The position numbers were made by a program, and so were the translations under genes. A stretch of DNA of 64,000 bases from the NCBI RefSeq assembly GCF_050948215.1, contig NW_027488839.1:62001-126000 (forward strand), written 5' to 3'. The notes below the pieces were generated by a model. It ran no database searches. It was not told where the DNA came from and saw only the letters and a program-made list of their open reading frames with translations. Position 1 is the stretch's first letter. Every line of letters starts with the position of its first letter. This document shows positions 13,843-28,069 of the stretch, one piece after another. Source of the stretch: Halictus rubicundus (taxonomy: Eukaryota > Arthropoda > Insecta > Hymenoptera > Halictidae).

Positions 13843-16800
13843 CTATCCCATAATATACTCTATTCTATCCAATCCTCTATCCTATCCATTCCACTATTCT
13901 ATAATATCCTATATCCTATCCAATCCTCTATCCTATCCTCTATCCTATCCTCTATCCTATCCTATCCTCAATGCAATCCTGTATCCTATCCAATCCTCTA
14001 TCCTATCCTATCCTCTATCCTATCGTATCTTCTATCCTATCCCATCCTCTATCCTATCCTATCCTCTATCCTATCCTATCGTCTATCCTATAATATCCTC
14101 TATCCTATCCTATCCTGAATGCTATCCTGTATCCTATCCAATCCTCTATCCTATCCTATCTTCTATCCTATCCTATCTTCTATCTTATCCAATCCTCTAT
14201 CCCATAATACCCTCTATTCTATCCAATCCTCTGTCCTATCCATTCCTCTATTCTATAATATCCTCTATCCTATCCAATCCTCTATCCTATCCTCTATCCT
14301 ATCCTATCCTCAATGCAATCCAATCCTCTATCCTAACCTATCCTCCATAGTATCCTATCCTCTATCCTATCCTCTATCCTATCCTCTATCCTATCCTATC
14401 CTCAATGCAATCCTGTATCCTATACAATCCTCTAACCTATCCGATTCTCTATCCTATCCCATCCTCTATCCTATCCTATCCTCCATCCTATAATATCCTC
14501 TAGCCTATCCTATCCTCTGTCGTATCCTATTTTCTATCCTATCCTATCCTTTATTCTATCCTATCGTCTATCCTATCCTATCCTCTATCATATCCTATCC
14601 TCTATCCTATCCTATCTTCTATCCTATAATATACTCAATCCTATCCAATCCTCTATCCTATCCTCTATCCTATCCTCTGTCCTATCCAATCCTCTATCCT
14701 AACCTATCCTCTATCCTATCCTATCCTCTATCCTATCCTATCCTCTATCCTATCCTATCCTCTATCCTATCATATCCTCTATCCTATAATATCATATATC
14801 CTATCCTATTCTCTATCCTATCCTATCCTATCCTCTATCCTATCCTATCCTTAATCCTATCCTATCCCCTATCCTATCCTCTATCCTATTCCAAACCTCT
14901 ATCCTATCCTCTATCCTATAATATCCTCTATTCTATCCAATCCTCTATCCTATCCATCCTCTATCCTATCCTCTATCCTATCCTCTATCCTATCCAATCC
15001 TTTATCCTATCCAATCCCCTATCCCATCCTCTATCCTATCCTATCCTCAATCCTATCCTATCCTCTACCCTATCCTATCCTCTATCCTATCCTATCCTCT
15101 ATCCTATTGTATCCTCTATCCTATCCCATCCTCTATCCTATCATAATGTCTATCATACAATATCCTCTATCCTATCCAATCCTCTACCCATCCTCTTCCC
15201 TATCCTCTATCCTATCCCATCCTCTATCCTATCCTATCCTCTATCCTATCCTCTATAATATCCTATCCTCTATCGTATCCAATCCCCTATCCTATCCTCT
15301 ATCGTATCCAATCCTGCATCCTATAATATCATATATCATATCCTATCCTCTATCCTATAATATCCTATATCCTATCCTATTCTCTATCCTATCCTATCCT
15401 CTATCATATCCTATCCTCTATCCTATCCGATCCTCTACCCTAAAATATCCTCTATCCTATCCAATCCTCTATCCTGTCTTCTATCCTATCCTCTATACTA
15501 TCGTTCTATCCTATCCTCTATCCTGTCCTCTATCCTATCCTCTATCCTATCCTATCCTCAATGCAATCCTGTATCCTATACAATCCTCTATCCTATCCTA
15601 TCCTCTATAATACTGTATCCTCTATCCTATCCCATCCTCTATCCTATCCTATCCTCTATCCTATAATATCCTCTATCCTATCCTATCCTCTGTCGTATCC
15701 TATTTTCTATCCTATCCTATCCTCTATTCTATCCTATCGTCTATCCTATAATATCCTCTATCCTATCCTATCCTGAATGCTATCCTGTATCCTATCCAAT
15801 CCTCTATCGTATCCTATCCTCTATCCTATTGTATCCTCTGTCGTATCCTATTTTCTATCCTATCCTATCGTCTATCCTATAATATCCTCTATCCTATCCT
15901 ATCCTGAATGCTATCCTGTATCCTATCCTATCCTCTATCCTATCCTATCCTCTATCCTATATTATAATCTATTCTATCCAATCCTCTATGCTATCCAATC
16001 CTCTATTCTATAACATCCTCTATCCTATCCAATCCTGTATCCTATCCAATCCCCTATCCCATCCTCTATCCTATCCCATCCTCTATCCTATCCTATCCTC
16101 TATCCTATCCTATCCTCTATCCTATCCTCTATCCTATCCTCTATCCTATCCTATCCTCTATCCTATCCTATCCTCTATCCTATCCTATCCTCTATCCTAT
16201 CCTCTATAATATCCTATCTTCTATCCTATCCTATCCTCTATCCTATCAAATCCCCTATCCTATCCTCTATCCTATCCTATCCTCCATCCAATCCCCTATC
16301 CTATCCTATCCTCTATCCTATCCTATCCTCTATCCTATCCTATCCTCTATCCTATCCAATCCTCTATCCTATCCTATCGTCTATCCTATCCTCTATCCTA
16401 TCCTATCCTCTATCCTATCCTATCCTCTATCCTATCCTATCCTGTATCCTATCCTATCCTCTATCCTATCCTATCCTCTATCCTATCCTATCCTCTATCC
16501 TATCCTATCCTCTATCCTATCCTATCCTCTATCCTATCCTATCTTTTATCCTACCTTATCATCTATCCTATCAAATTCCCTATCCTATCCTCTATCCTAT
16601 CCTATCCTCTATCCTATCCTATCTTCTATCCTATCCTATCCTCTGTCCTATCAAATCCACTATCCTATCCTCTATCCTATCCTATCCTCTATCCTATCCT
16701 ATCCTCTATCCTATCCTATTTCTATCCTATCCTATCCTCTATCCTATCAAATCCCCTATCCTATCCTCTATCCTCTATCCTATCCTATCATCTATCCTCT

Positions 16801-19057
16801 ATCCTATCCAATCCTCTATCCTATCCTATCGTCTATCCTATCCTCTATCCTATCCTATCCTCTATCCTATCCTATCCACTATCCAATCCTATCCTCTATC
16901 CTCTATCCTATCCTATCCTCTATCCTATCCTGTCCTCTATCCTATCCTATCTTCTATCCTCTCCTATCCTCTATCCTATCCTATCCTCTATCCTATCCTA
17001 TCCTCTATCCTATCCTATCCTCTATCCTATCCTATCTTCTATCCTATCCTATCCTCTATCCTATCCTATCCTCTATCCTATCCTATCCTCTATCCTATCC
17101 TATCCTCTATCCTATCCTATCCTCTATCCTATCCTATCCTCTATCCTATCCTATCCTCCATCCTATCCTATCCTCAATCCTATCCTTTCCTGTATCCTAT
17201 CCTATCGTCTATCCTATCCTATCCTCTATCCTATCAAATCCCCTATCCTATCCTATCCTGTATCCTATCCTATCCTATCCTCTATCCTATCCTATCCTCT
17301 ATCCTATCCTATCTTTTATCCTACCTTATCATCTATCCTATCAAATCCCCTATCCTATCCTCTATCCTATCCTCTATCCTATCCTATCCTCTATCCTATC
17401 CTATCTTCTATCCTATTATATCCTCTATCGTATCCTATCATCTATCCTATCCAATCCTCTATCCTATCCTTTATCCTATCCTCTATCCTATCCTATCCTG
17501 TATCGTATCCAATCCCCTATCCTATCCTCTATCTTATCCTATCCTCCATCCTATCCTATCCTTTATCCTATCCTATCCTCTATCCTATTCTATCCTCTAT
17601 CCTATCGTATGCTCTATCCTATCCGATCCTCTATCCTATCCTATCCTCTATCCTATCCAATTGTCTATCCTATAATATCCTCTATCCTATCGTATCCTCT
17701 ATCCTATCCCATCCTCTAACGTATCCTATCATCTATCCTATCCTATCCTATATCCTATAATATCCTGCATCCTATCCTATACTCTATCCTATCCTATCCT
17801 CTATCCTATCCAATCCCCTATCCTATTCTCTATCCTATCCTATCCTGTATCCTATCCAATCCCCTATCCTATACTCTTTCCTATCCTATGCTCCATCCTA
17901 TCCTATCCTCTATCCTAACCTATCCTCTATCCTAACGTATCCTCTATCCTATCCCATCCTCTAACGTATCCTATCATCTATCCTATCCTATCCTATATCT
18001 TATAATATCCTGTATCCTATCCTATACTCTTTCCTATCCTATCTTCTATCCTATAATATTCTCTATCCTATCCTATCCTCTATCCTGTCCAATCCCCTAT
18101 CCCATCCTCTATCCTATCCTATCCTCAATCTTATCCTATCCTCCATCCTATCCTATCCTCTATCCTATAATATCCTCTATCCTATCCTATCGACTATCCT
18201 ATAATATCCTCTATCCGATCCTATCATCTATCCTATCCTATCCTATATCCTATAATATCCTGCATCCTATCCTATACTCTATCCTATCCTATCCTCTATC
18301 CTATCCAATCCCCTATCCTATTCTCTATCCTATCCTATCCTGTATCCTATCCAATCCCCTATCCTATACTCTTTCCTATCCTATGCTCCATCCTATCCAA
18401 TCCTCTTTCCTATCCTATCCTCTATCAAATCCTATCCCCTATCCTATCCTATCCTCTATCCTATCGTATCATCTGTCCTATTATATCCTGTATCCTACCC
18501 TATCCTCTATAATATCCTGTCCTCTATCCTATCCTATCCTCTATCCTATCCTATCCTCTATCCTATCCTATCCTCTATCCTATCCTATCCTCTATCCTAT
18601 CCTATCCTCTATCCTATAATATCCTCTATCCTATCCTATCCTCTATAATATAATATCCTCTATCCTATCCTATCCTCTATCCTATCCAATCCTCTATCAT
18701 ATCCTCTATCCTATCCTATCCTCTATAATATCCTATCCTCTAACCTCTAACCTATCCTATCCTCTATCCTATCCTATCCTCTATCCTATAATATCCTCTA
18801 TCCTATCCTATCCTCTATAATATAATATCCTCTATCCTATCCTATCCTCTATAATATAATATCCTCTATCCTATCCTATCCTCTATCCTATCCAATCCTC
18901 TATCGTATCCTCTATCCTATCCTATCCTCTATCCTATCCTATCCTCTATCCTATTCTATCCTCTATCCTATACAATCCTCTATCCTGTCCTATCCTCTAT
19001 CCTATACAAACCTCTATCCTATCCTATCCTCTATCCTATCGTATCCTCTATCCTATC
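13843..19057. repeat. Block A, copy 2
   Basis: This is the full counterpart of 1-5,236. Copy-specific changes include one 12-bp monomer fewer near 14,360-14,400, TATAATATCC in place of TATCCTATCC at about 16,205, and fewer 17-bp monomers near 17,280 and 18,560-18,610 (51 bp, or three monomers, at the latter). Its right-hand part (from about 15,210) is also the first member of the 4.6-kb tandem pair, so two duplication layers overlap here. No gene is present. Confidence 0.9.
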
Positions 19058-19830
19058 GTATCCCCTATCCTATCCTATCCTCTATCCTATCATATCCTCT
19101 GTCCTATTCTATCCTGTATCCTACCCTATCCTATTCTATATCCTATACTATCCTCTAACCTATCCTATCCTCTATCCTATACTATCCTCTATCCTATCCA
19201 ATCCTCTATCGTATCCTCTATCCTATCCTATCCTCTATCCTATCCTATCCTGTATCCTATCTAATCCTCTATCCTATCCTATCCTCTATCCTATCATTTC
19301 CTCTATCATATCCCATCCTCAATCCTATCCTATCCTCAATCCTATCCTATCCTCAATCCTATCCTATCCTCTATAATATAATATCCTATCCTCTATCCTA
19401 TCCTATCCTCTATCCTATCCTATCCTCCATCCTATCCTATCCTATCCTCCATCCTATCCTATCCTCTATCCTATCCTATCCTCTTTCCTATCCTATCCTC
19501 TATCCTATTCTATCCTCTATCCTATCCTATCCTCTATCCTATCCTATGCTCTATCCTATCCAATCCCCTATCCTATCCTCAATCCTATCCTCTATCGTAT
19601 AATATCCTCTATCCTATAATATCCTCTATCCTATCCAATCCTCTATCCTATCCAATCCTCTATCCTATCCTGTATCCTATCATCCATCCTATATTATTCC
19701 CTATCCTATCCTGTCCTCTAACCTATCCTATCCTCTATCCTATCCTATCCTCAATGCAATCCTGTATCCTATCCAATCCTCTATCCTATCCTATCCTCTA
19801 TCCTATCGTATCTTCTATCCTATCCCATCC
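15210..19830. repeat. 4.6-kb tandem higher-order unit, copy 1
   Basis: Landmarks recur about 4.6 kb to the right: 15,561 with 20,169 (4,608), 15,777 with 20,419 (4,642), 18,383 with 22,979 (4,596) and 19,754 with 24,367 (4,613). The unit joins the right part of block A to a tail at 19,057-19,830. That tail holds TATCATTTCC near 19,294, three or four TCAATCC repeats near 19,318-19,360, and TATTATTCCC near 19,692. The offset drifts in small steps, showing unit gains and losses after duplication. Confidence 0.87.
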
Positions 19831-22800
19831 TCTATCCTATCCTATCCTCTATCCTATCCTCTATAATATCCTATCCTCTATCGTATCCAATCCCCTATCC
19901 TATCCTCTATCGTATCCAATCCTGCATCCTATAATATCATATATCATATCCTATCCTCTATCCTATAATATCCTATATCCTATCCTATTCTCTATCCTAT
20001 CCTATCCTCTATCATATCCTATCCTCTATCCTATCCGATCCTCTACCCTAAAATATCCTCTATCCTATCCAATCCTCTATCCTGTCTTCTATCCTATCCT
20101 CTATACTATCGTTCTATCCTATCCTCTATCCTGTCCTCTATCCTATCCTCTATCCTATCCTATCCTCAATGCAATCCTGTATCCTATACAATCCTCTATC
20201 CTATCCTATCCTCTATAATACTGTATCCTCTATCCTATCCCATCCTCTATCCTATCCTATCCTCTATCCTATAATATCCTCTATCCTATCCTATCCTCTA
20301 TCCTATAATATCCTCTATCCTATCCTATCCTCTGTCGTATCCTATTTTCTATCCTATCCTATCCTCTATTCTATCCTATCGTCTATCCTATAATATCCTC
20401 TATCCTATCCTATCCTGAATGCTATCCTGTATCCTATCCAATCCTCTATCGTATCCTATCCTCTATCCTATTGTATCCTCTGTCGTATCCTATTTTCTAT
20501 CCTATCCTATCGTCTATCCTATAATATCCTCTATCCTATCCTATCCTGAATGCTATCCTGTATCCTATCCTATCCTCTATCCTATCCTATCCTCTATCCT
20601 ATATTATAATCTATTCTATCCAATCCTCTATGCTATCCAATCCTCTATTCTATAACATCCTCTATCCTATCCAATCCTGTATCCTATCCAATCCCCTATC
20701 CCATCCTCTATCCTATCCCATCCTCTATCCTATCCTATCCTCTATCCTATCCTATCCTCTATCCTATCCTCTATCCTATCCTCTATCCTATCCTATCCTC
20801 TATCCTATCCTATCCTCTATCCTATCCTATCCTCTATCCTATCCTATCTTCTATCCTATCCTATCCTCTATCCTATCAAATCCCCTATCCTATCCTCTAT
20901 CCTATCCTATCCTCCATCCAATCCCCTATCCTATCCTATCCTCTATCCTATCCTATCCTCTATCCTACCCTATCCTCTATCCTATCCAATCCTCTATCCT
21001 ATCCTATCGTCTATCCTATCCTCTATCCTATCCTATCCTCTATCCTATCCTATCCTCTATCCTATCCTATCCTGTATCCTATCCTATCCTCTATCCTATC
21101 CTATCCTCTATCCTATCCTATCCTCTATCCTATCCTATCCTCTATCCTATCCTATCTTTTATCCTACCTTATCATCTATCCTATCAAATTCCCTATCCTA
21201 TCCTCTATCCTATCCTATCCTCTATCCTATCCTATCTTCTATCCTATCCTATCCTCTGTCCTATCAAATCCACTATCCTATCCTCTATCCTATCCTATCC
21301 TCTATCCTATCCTATCCTCTATCCTATCCTATCCTCTATCCTATCCTATTTCTATCCTATCCTATCCTCTATCCTATCAAATCCCCTATCCTATCCTCTA
21401 TCCTCTATCCTATCCTATCATCTATCCTCTATCCTATCCAATCCTCTATCCTATCCTATCGTCTATCCTATCCTCTATCCTATCCTATCCTCTATCCTAT
21501 CCTATCCACTATCCAATCCTATCCTCTATCCTCTATCCTATCCTATCCTCTATCCTATCCTGTCCTCTATCCTATCCTATCTTCTATCCTCTCCTATCCT
21601 CTATCCTATCCTATCCTCTATCCTATCCTATCCTCTATCCTATCCTATCCTCTATCCTATCCTATCTTCTATCCTATCCTATCCTCTATCCTATCCTATC
21701 CTCTATCCTATCCTATCCTCTATCCTATCCTATCCTCTATCCTATCCTATCCTCTATCCTATCCTATCCTCTATCCTATCCTATCCTCCATCCTATCCTA
21801 TCCTCAATCCTATCCTTTCCTGTATCCTATCCTATCGTCTATCCTATCCTATCCTCTATCCTATCAAATCCCCTATCCTATCCTATCCTGTATCCTATCC
21901 TATCCTATCCTCTATCCTATCCTATCCTCTATCCTATCCTATCTTTTATCCTACCTTATCATCTATCCTATCAAATCCCCTATCCTATCCTCTATCCTAT
22001 CCTCTATCCTATCCTATCCTCTATCGTATCCTATCATCTATCCTATCCAATCCTCTATCCTATCCTTTATCCTATCCTCTATCCTATCCTATCCTGTATC
22101 GTATCCAATCCCCTATCCTATCCTCTATCTTATCCTATCCTCCATCCTATCCTATCCTTTATCCTATCCTATCCTCTATCCTATTCTATCCTCTATCCTA
22201 TCGTATGCTCTATCCTATCCGATCCTCTATCCTATCCTATCCTCTATCCTATCCAATTGTCTATCCTATAATATCCTCTATCCTATCGTATCCTCTATCC
22301 TATCCCATCCTCTAACGTATCCTATCATCTATCCTATCCTATCCTATATCCTATAATATCCTGCATCCTATCCTATACTCTATCCTATCCTATCCTCTAT
22401 CCTATCCAATCCCCTATCCTATTCTCTATCCTATCCTATCCTGTATCCTATCCAATCCCCTATCCTATACTCTTTCCTATCCTATGCTCCATCCTATCCT
22501 ATCCTCTATCCTAACCTATCCTCTATCCTAACGTATCCTCTATCCTATCCCATCCTCTAACGTATCCTATCATCTATCCTATCCTATCCTATATCTTATA
22601 ATATCCTGTATCCTATCCTATACTCTTTCCTATCCTATCTTCTATCCTATAATATTCTCTATCCTATCCTATCCTCTATCCTGTCCAATCCCCTATCCCA
22701 TCCTCTATCCTATCCTATCCTCAATCTTATCCTATCCTCCATCCTATCCTATCCTCTATCCTATAATATCCTCTATCCTATCCTATCGACTATCCTATAA

Positions 22801-24440
22801 TATCCTCTATCCGATCCTATCATCTATCCTATCCTATCCTATATCCTATAATATCCTGCATCCTATCCTATACTCTATCCTATCCTATCCTCTATCCTAT
22901 CCAATCCCCTATCCTATTCTCTATCCTATCCTATCCTGTATCCTATCCAATCCCCTATCCTATACTCTTTCCTATCCTATGCTCCATCCTATCCAATCCT
23001 CTTTCCTATCCTATCCTCTATCAAATCCTATCCCCTATCCTATCCTATCCTCTATCCTATCGTATCATCTGTCCTATTATATCCTGTATCCTACCCTATC
23101 CTCTATAATATCCTGTCCTCTATCCTATCCTATCCTCTATCCTATCCTATCCTCTATCCTATCCTATCCTCTATCCTATCCTATCCTCTATCCTATCCTA
23201 TCCTCTATCCTATAATATCCTCTATCCTATCCTATCCTCTATAATATAATATCCTCTATCCTATCCTATCCTCTATCCTATCCAATCCTCTATCATATCC
23301 TCTATCCTATCCTATCCTCTATAATATCCTATCCTCTAACCTCTAACCTATCCTATCCTCTATCCTATCCTATCCTCTATCCTATAATATCCTCTATCCT
23401 ATCCTATCCTCTATAATATAATATCCTCTATCCTATCCTATCCTCTATAATATAATATCCTCTATCCTATCCTATCCTCTATCCTATCCAATCCTCTATC
23501 GTATCCTCTATCCTATCCTATCCTCTATCCTATCCTATCCTCTATCCTATTCTATCCTCTATCCTATACAATCCTCTATCCTGTCCTATCCTCTATCCTA
23601 TACAAACCTCTATCCTATCCTATCCTCTATCCTATCGTATCCTCTATCCTATCGTATCCCCTATCCTATCCTATCCTCTATCCTATCATATCCTCTGTCC
23701 TATTCTATCCTGTATCCTACCCTATCCTATTCTATATCCTATACTATCCTCTAACCTATCCTATCCTCTATCCTATACTATCCTCTATCCTATCCAATCC
23801 TCTATCGTATCCTCTATCCTATCCTATCCTCTATCCTATCCTATCCTGTATCCTATCTAATCCTCTATCCTATCCTATCCTCTATCCTATCATTTCCTCT
23901 ATCATATCCCATCCTCAATCCTATCCTATCCTCAATCCTATCCTATCCTCAATCCTATCCTATCCTCAATCCTATCCTATCCTCTATAATATAATATCCT
24001 ATCCTCTATCCTATCCTATCCTCTATCCTATCCTATCCTCCATCCTATCCTATCCTATCCTCCATCCTATCCTATCCTCTATCCTATCCTATCCTCTTTC
24101 CTATCCTATCCTCTATCCTATTCTATCCTCTATCCTATCCTATCCTCTATCCTATCCTATGCTCTATCCTATCCAATCCCCTATCCTATCCTCAATCCTA
24201 TCCTCTATCGTATAATATCCTCTATCCTATAATATCCTCTATCCTATCCAATCCTCTATCCTATCCAATCCTCTATCCTATCCTGTATCCTATCATCCAT
24301 CCTATATTATTCCCTATCCTATCCTGTCCTCTAACCTATCCTATCCTCTATCCTATCCTATCCTCAATGCAATCCTGTATCCTATCCAATCCTCTATCCT
24401 ATCCTATCCTCTATCCTATCGTATCTTCTATCCTATCCCA
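19831..24440. repeat. 4.6-kb tandem higher-order unit, copy 2
   Basis: This is the second member of the pair. The junction lies within about 19,815-19,862. There a stretch shared by both ends of the unit (TATCCCATCC followed by canonical monomers) makes the exact crossover ambiguous, as expected from unequal exchange between homologous monomers. It carries a private 34-bp duplication at 20,261-20,328 and one extra TCAATCC repeat near 23,925-23,975. It passes into block B on the right. Confidence 0.87.
20261..20328. repeat. Private 34-bp (2 x 17) tandem duplication
   Basis: The 34 bases 20,261-20,294 are repeated exactly at 20,295-20,328; each copy contains one TATAATATCC variant. The equivalent places at about 1,826 and 15,654 have a single copy. 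This accounts exactly for the offset change from 4,608 to 4,642 between the two 4.6-kb units. It is a clear case of a gain of two whole monomers. Confidence 0.92.
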
Positions 24441-25660
24441 TCCTCTATCCTATCCTATCCTCTATCCTAGCGTATCCTCTATCCTATCCTATCCTATATC
24501 CTATAATATCCTGTATCCTATCCTATACTCTATCCTATCCTATCCTCTGTCCTATCCTATCCCTTATCCTATACTATCCTCTATCCTAAAATATCCTCTG
24601 TCCTATCCAATCCTCTATCCTATCCTCTATACTATCCTGTATCCTATCCTCTACACTATCCTCTATCCTATCCTCTATCCTATAATATCCTCTATTCTAT
24701 CCAATCCTGTATCCTATCCAATCCTCTATCCTATCCTCTATCCTATTCTCTATCCTATCCTATCCTCAATGCAATCCTGTTTCCTATCCAATCCTCTATC
24801 CTATCCTCTATCCTATTCTCTATCCTATCCTTTCCTCAATACAATCCTGTATCCTATCCAATTCTCTATCGTATCCTATCCTCTATCATATCCTTTCCTC
24901 TATTCTATCCTATCCTATCCTATCCTCTAGCCTATCATATCCTCTAGCCTATCACATCCTCTATCCTATCCTATCCTCTATCCTAAAATATCCTCTATCC
25001 TACCCAATCCTCTATCCTATCCTCTATCCTATCCTCTATACTATCATCTATCGTATCCTCTATCCTATCCAATAATCTATCCTATAATATCCTCTATTAT
25101 ATCCAATACTCTATCCTATCCAATCCTCTATCCTATCCTATTCACAATGCAATCCTGTATCCTATGCAATCCCCTATCCTTTCTTCTTTCATATCCTATC
25201 CTCCATCCTATCCTATCCTCTATCCTATCCTATACTCTATCCTATTCAATCCCCTATCCTATGCTATCCTCAATGCAATCCTGTATCCTATCCAATCCCC
25301 TATCGTATTCTCTATCCTATAATATCCTCTATCGTATCCTATACTCTGTCCTATTCTATTTTCTATCCTATCCTATCCTCTATCTTATCCAATCCTCTAG
25401 CCCATAATATCCTCTATTCCATCATATCCTCTATCCTATCCTATCCTCTATCCTATCGTATCCTCTATCCTATCCCATTCTCTAACGTATCCTATCATCT
25501 ATCCTATCCTATCCTATATCCTATAATATCCTGTATCCTATCCTACACTCTATCCTATCCTATCATCTATCCTATCGTATCCTCTATCCTATACCATCCT
25601 CTATCCTATCCTATCCTCTATCCTATCCAATCGTCTATCCTATAATATCCTCTATCCTAT
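24040..25660. repeat. Block B, copy 1
   Basis: This block matches about 39,820-41,440 at a constant offset of 15,779 (24,062 with 39,841, 24,367 with 40,146, 25,147 with 40,926). Diagnostic variants are CTAGCGTATCC near 24,469, TCCTGTTTCC near 24,776, TCAATACAATCC near 24,836, CTAGCC pairs near 24,928-24,950 and TATTCACAATGC near 25,139. The left part overlaps the tail of the 4.6-kb unit. The copies diverge near 25,661, where CCTATCCTC is replaced by CCACTCCTG in the other copy. No gene is present. Confidence 0.87.
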
Positions 25661-26777
25661 CCTATCCTCTATCCTATCCTATCCTCTATCCTATCCTATC
25701 CTCTATCCTATCCTATCCTCTATCCTATCCTATCCTCTATCCTATCCTCTATCCTATCCTCTATCCTATCCTCTATCCTATCCTCTATAATATCCAATCC
25801 TCTATCCCATAATATACTCTATTCTATCCAATCCTCTATCCTATCCTATACTCTATCCTATCCAATCCCCTATCCTATGCTATCCTCAATGCAATCCTGT
25901 ATCCTATCCAATCCCCTATCCTATCCTCTATCCTATAATATCCTCTATCGTATCCTATACTCTGTCCTATTCTATTTTCTATCCTATCCTATCCTCTATC
26001 TTATCCAATCCTCTAGCCCATAATATCCTCTATTCTATCATATCCTCTATCCTATCCTATCCTCTATCCTATCGTATCCTCTATCCTATCCCATTCTCTA
26101 ACGTATCCTATCATCTATCCTATCCTATCCTATATCCTATAATATCCTGTATCCTATCCTACACTCTATCCTATCCTATCATCTATCCTATTGTATCCTC
26201 TATCCTATCCCATCCTCTATCCTATTCAATCCCGTATCCTATCGTCTATCCTATCGTATCCTGTATCCTATTCAATCCCCTATCCTATCCTCTTTCCTAT
26301 CCTATCCTCCATCCTATCCTATCCTCTATCCTATCCTACCGTTTGTCCTATCCTATCCACTATCCTATCCTATCCTCTATCCAATCGTATCCTCTATCCT
26401 ATCCTACCCTCTATCCTATCCTATCCTCTACCCTATCCTATCCTCTTTCCTATCCTATCCTCTATCCTATTCTATCCTCTATCCTATCCTATCCTCTATC
26501 CTATCCTATCCTCTATCCTATCCTATCCTCTATCCTATCCTATCCTCTATCCTATCCTATCCTCTATCCTATCCTATCCTCTATCCTATCCTATCCTCTA
26601 TCCTATCCTATCCTCTATCCTATCCTATCCTCTAACCTATCCTATCCTCTATCCTATCCTATCCTCTATCCTATCCTATCCTCAATGCTATCCTGTATCC
26701 TATCCTCAATGCTATCCTGTATCCTATCCAATCTTCTATCCTATCCTATCCTCTATCCTATCCAAACCTCTATCCTA
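25370..26777. repeat. Block C, copy 1
   Basis: This block matches about 38,172-39,579 at offset 12,802 (26,191 with 38,993, 26,343 with 39,145). Its central part also matches the lead segment of the 4,057-bp repeat (5,335 and 9,392). It includes TCTAGCCCATAATATCC near 25,396 and 26,014, a 12-mer run near 25,735-25,790, ACCGTTTG at 26,338 and the homogeneous 17-mer run at 26,479-26,633. The copies separate at 26,778. Blocks B and C appear in the order B-C here but C-B at 38-41 kb, as expected if the macro-repeat is circularly permuted by tandem exchange. Confidence 0.86.
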
Positions 26778-28069
26778 TAATATCCTCTATTCTATCCAAC
26801 CCTCCATCCTATCCATTCCTCAATTCTATAATATCCTCTATCCAATCCAATCCTCTATCCTATCCTCTATCCTATCCTATCCTCTATCCTATCCTATCCT
26901 CTATCCTATCCAATCCTCTATCCCATAGTATCCTCTATTCTATCCAATCCTCTATCCTATCCATTCCTCTATTCTATAATATCCTCTATCCTATCCAATC
27001 CTCTATGCTATCCTCTATCCTATCCTCTATCCTATCCTATCCTCAATCCTATCCTATCCTCTATCCTATCCAAACGTCTATCCTATAATATCCTCTATCC
27101 TATCCTAACCTGAATGCTATCCTGTATCGTATCCAATCCTCTGTCCTATCCTATCCTCTATCCTATCCTATCCTCTATCCTATAATATAATCTATTCTAT
27201 CCAATCCTCTATCCTATCCAATCCTATATTGTATAACACCCTCTATCCTATCCAATCCTGTATCCTATCCAATCCCCTATCCCATCCTGTATCCTATCCC
27301 ATCCTCTATCCTATCCCATCCTCTATCCTATCCTATCCTCTATCCTATCCAATCCTCTATCCCATAATATCCTCTATTCTATCATATCCTCTATCCTATC
27401 CTATCCTCAATGCAATCCTGTATCCTATCCAATCCTCTATCCTATCCTATCCTCTATCCTATTGTATCCTCTATCCTATCCCATCCTCTATCCTATCCTA
27501 TCCTCTATTATATAATATCCTCTATCCTATCCTATCCTCTGTCGTATCCTATTTTTTATCCTATCCTATCCTCTATTCTATCCTATCGTCTATCCTATCC
27601 TATCCTCTATCCTATCCAATCCTCTATTCTATAACATCCTCTATCCTATCCAATCCTGTATCCTACCCAATCCCCTATCCCATCCTCTATCCTATCCTAT
27701 CCTATCCTCTATCCTATCCAATCCTCTATCCTATCCTCGATCCTATCCTATCCACAATGCAATCCTGTATCCTATGCAATCCCCTATCCTATCTTCTTTC
27801 CTATCCTATCCTCCATCCTATCCTATCCTCTATCCTATCCTATACTCTATCCTATCCAATCCCCTATCCTATGCTATCCTCAATGCAATCCTGTATCCTA
27901 TCCAATCCCCTATCCTATCCTCTATCCTATAATATCCTCTGTCGTATCCTATCCTCTGTCCTATTCTATTTTCTATCCTATCCTATCCTCTATCCTATCC
28001 TGTCCTCTATCCTATCTTATCCCCTATCCTATCCTATCCTCTAGCCTATCCTATCCACTATCCTATCCT
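26778..28069. repeat. Block D, copy 1 (4,057-type sequence with deletion)
   Basis: This block continues the variant order seen at 11,780-13,300: 27,229 pairs with 12,217 (offset 15,012) and 28,075 with 13,305 (offset 14,770). The loss of about 242 bp between those anchors falls near 27,710-27,750, where the sequence jumps from TATCCAATCC to CCTCGATCC. A TATCGTATCC variant near 27,127 is private to this copy. No gene is present. Confidence 0.8.
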
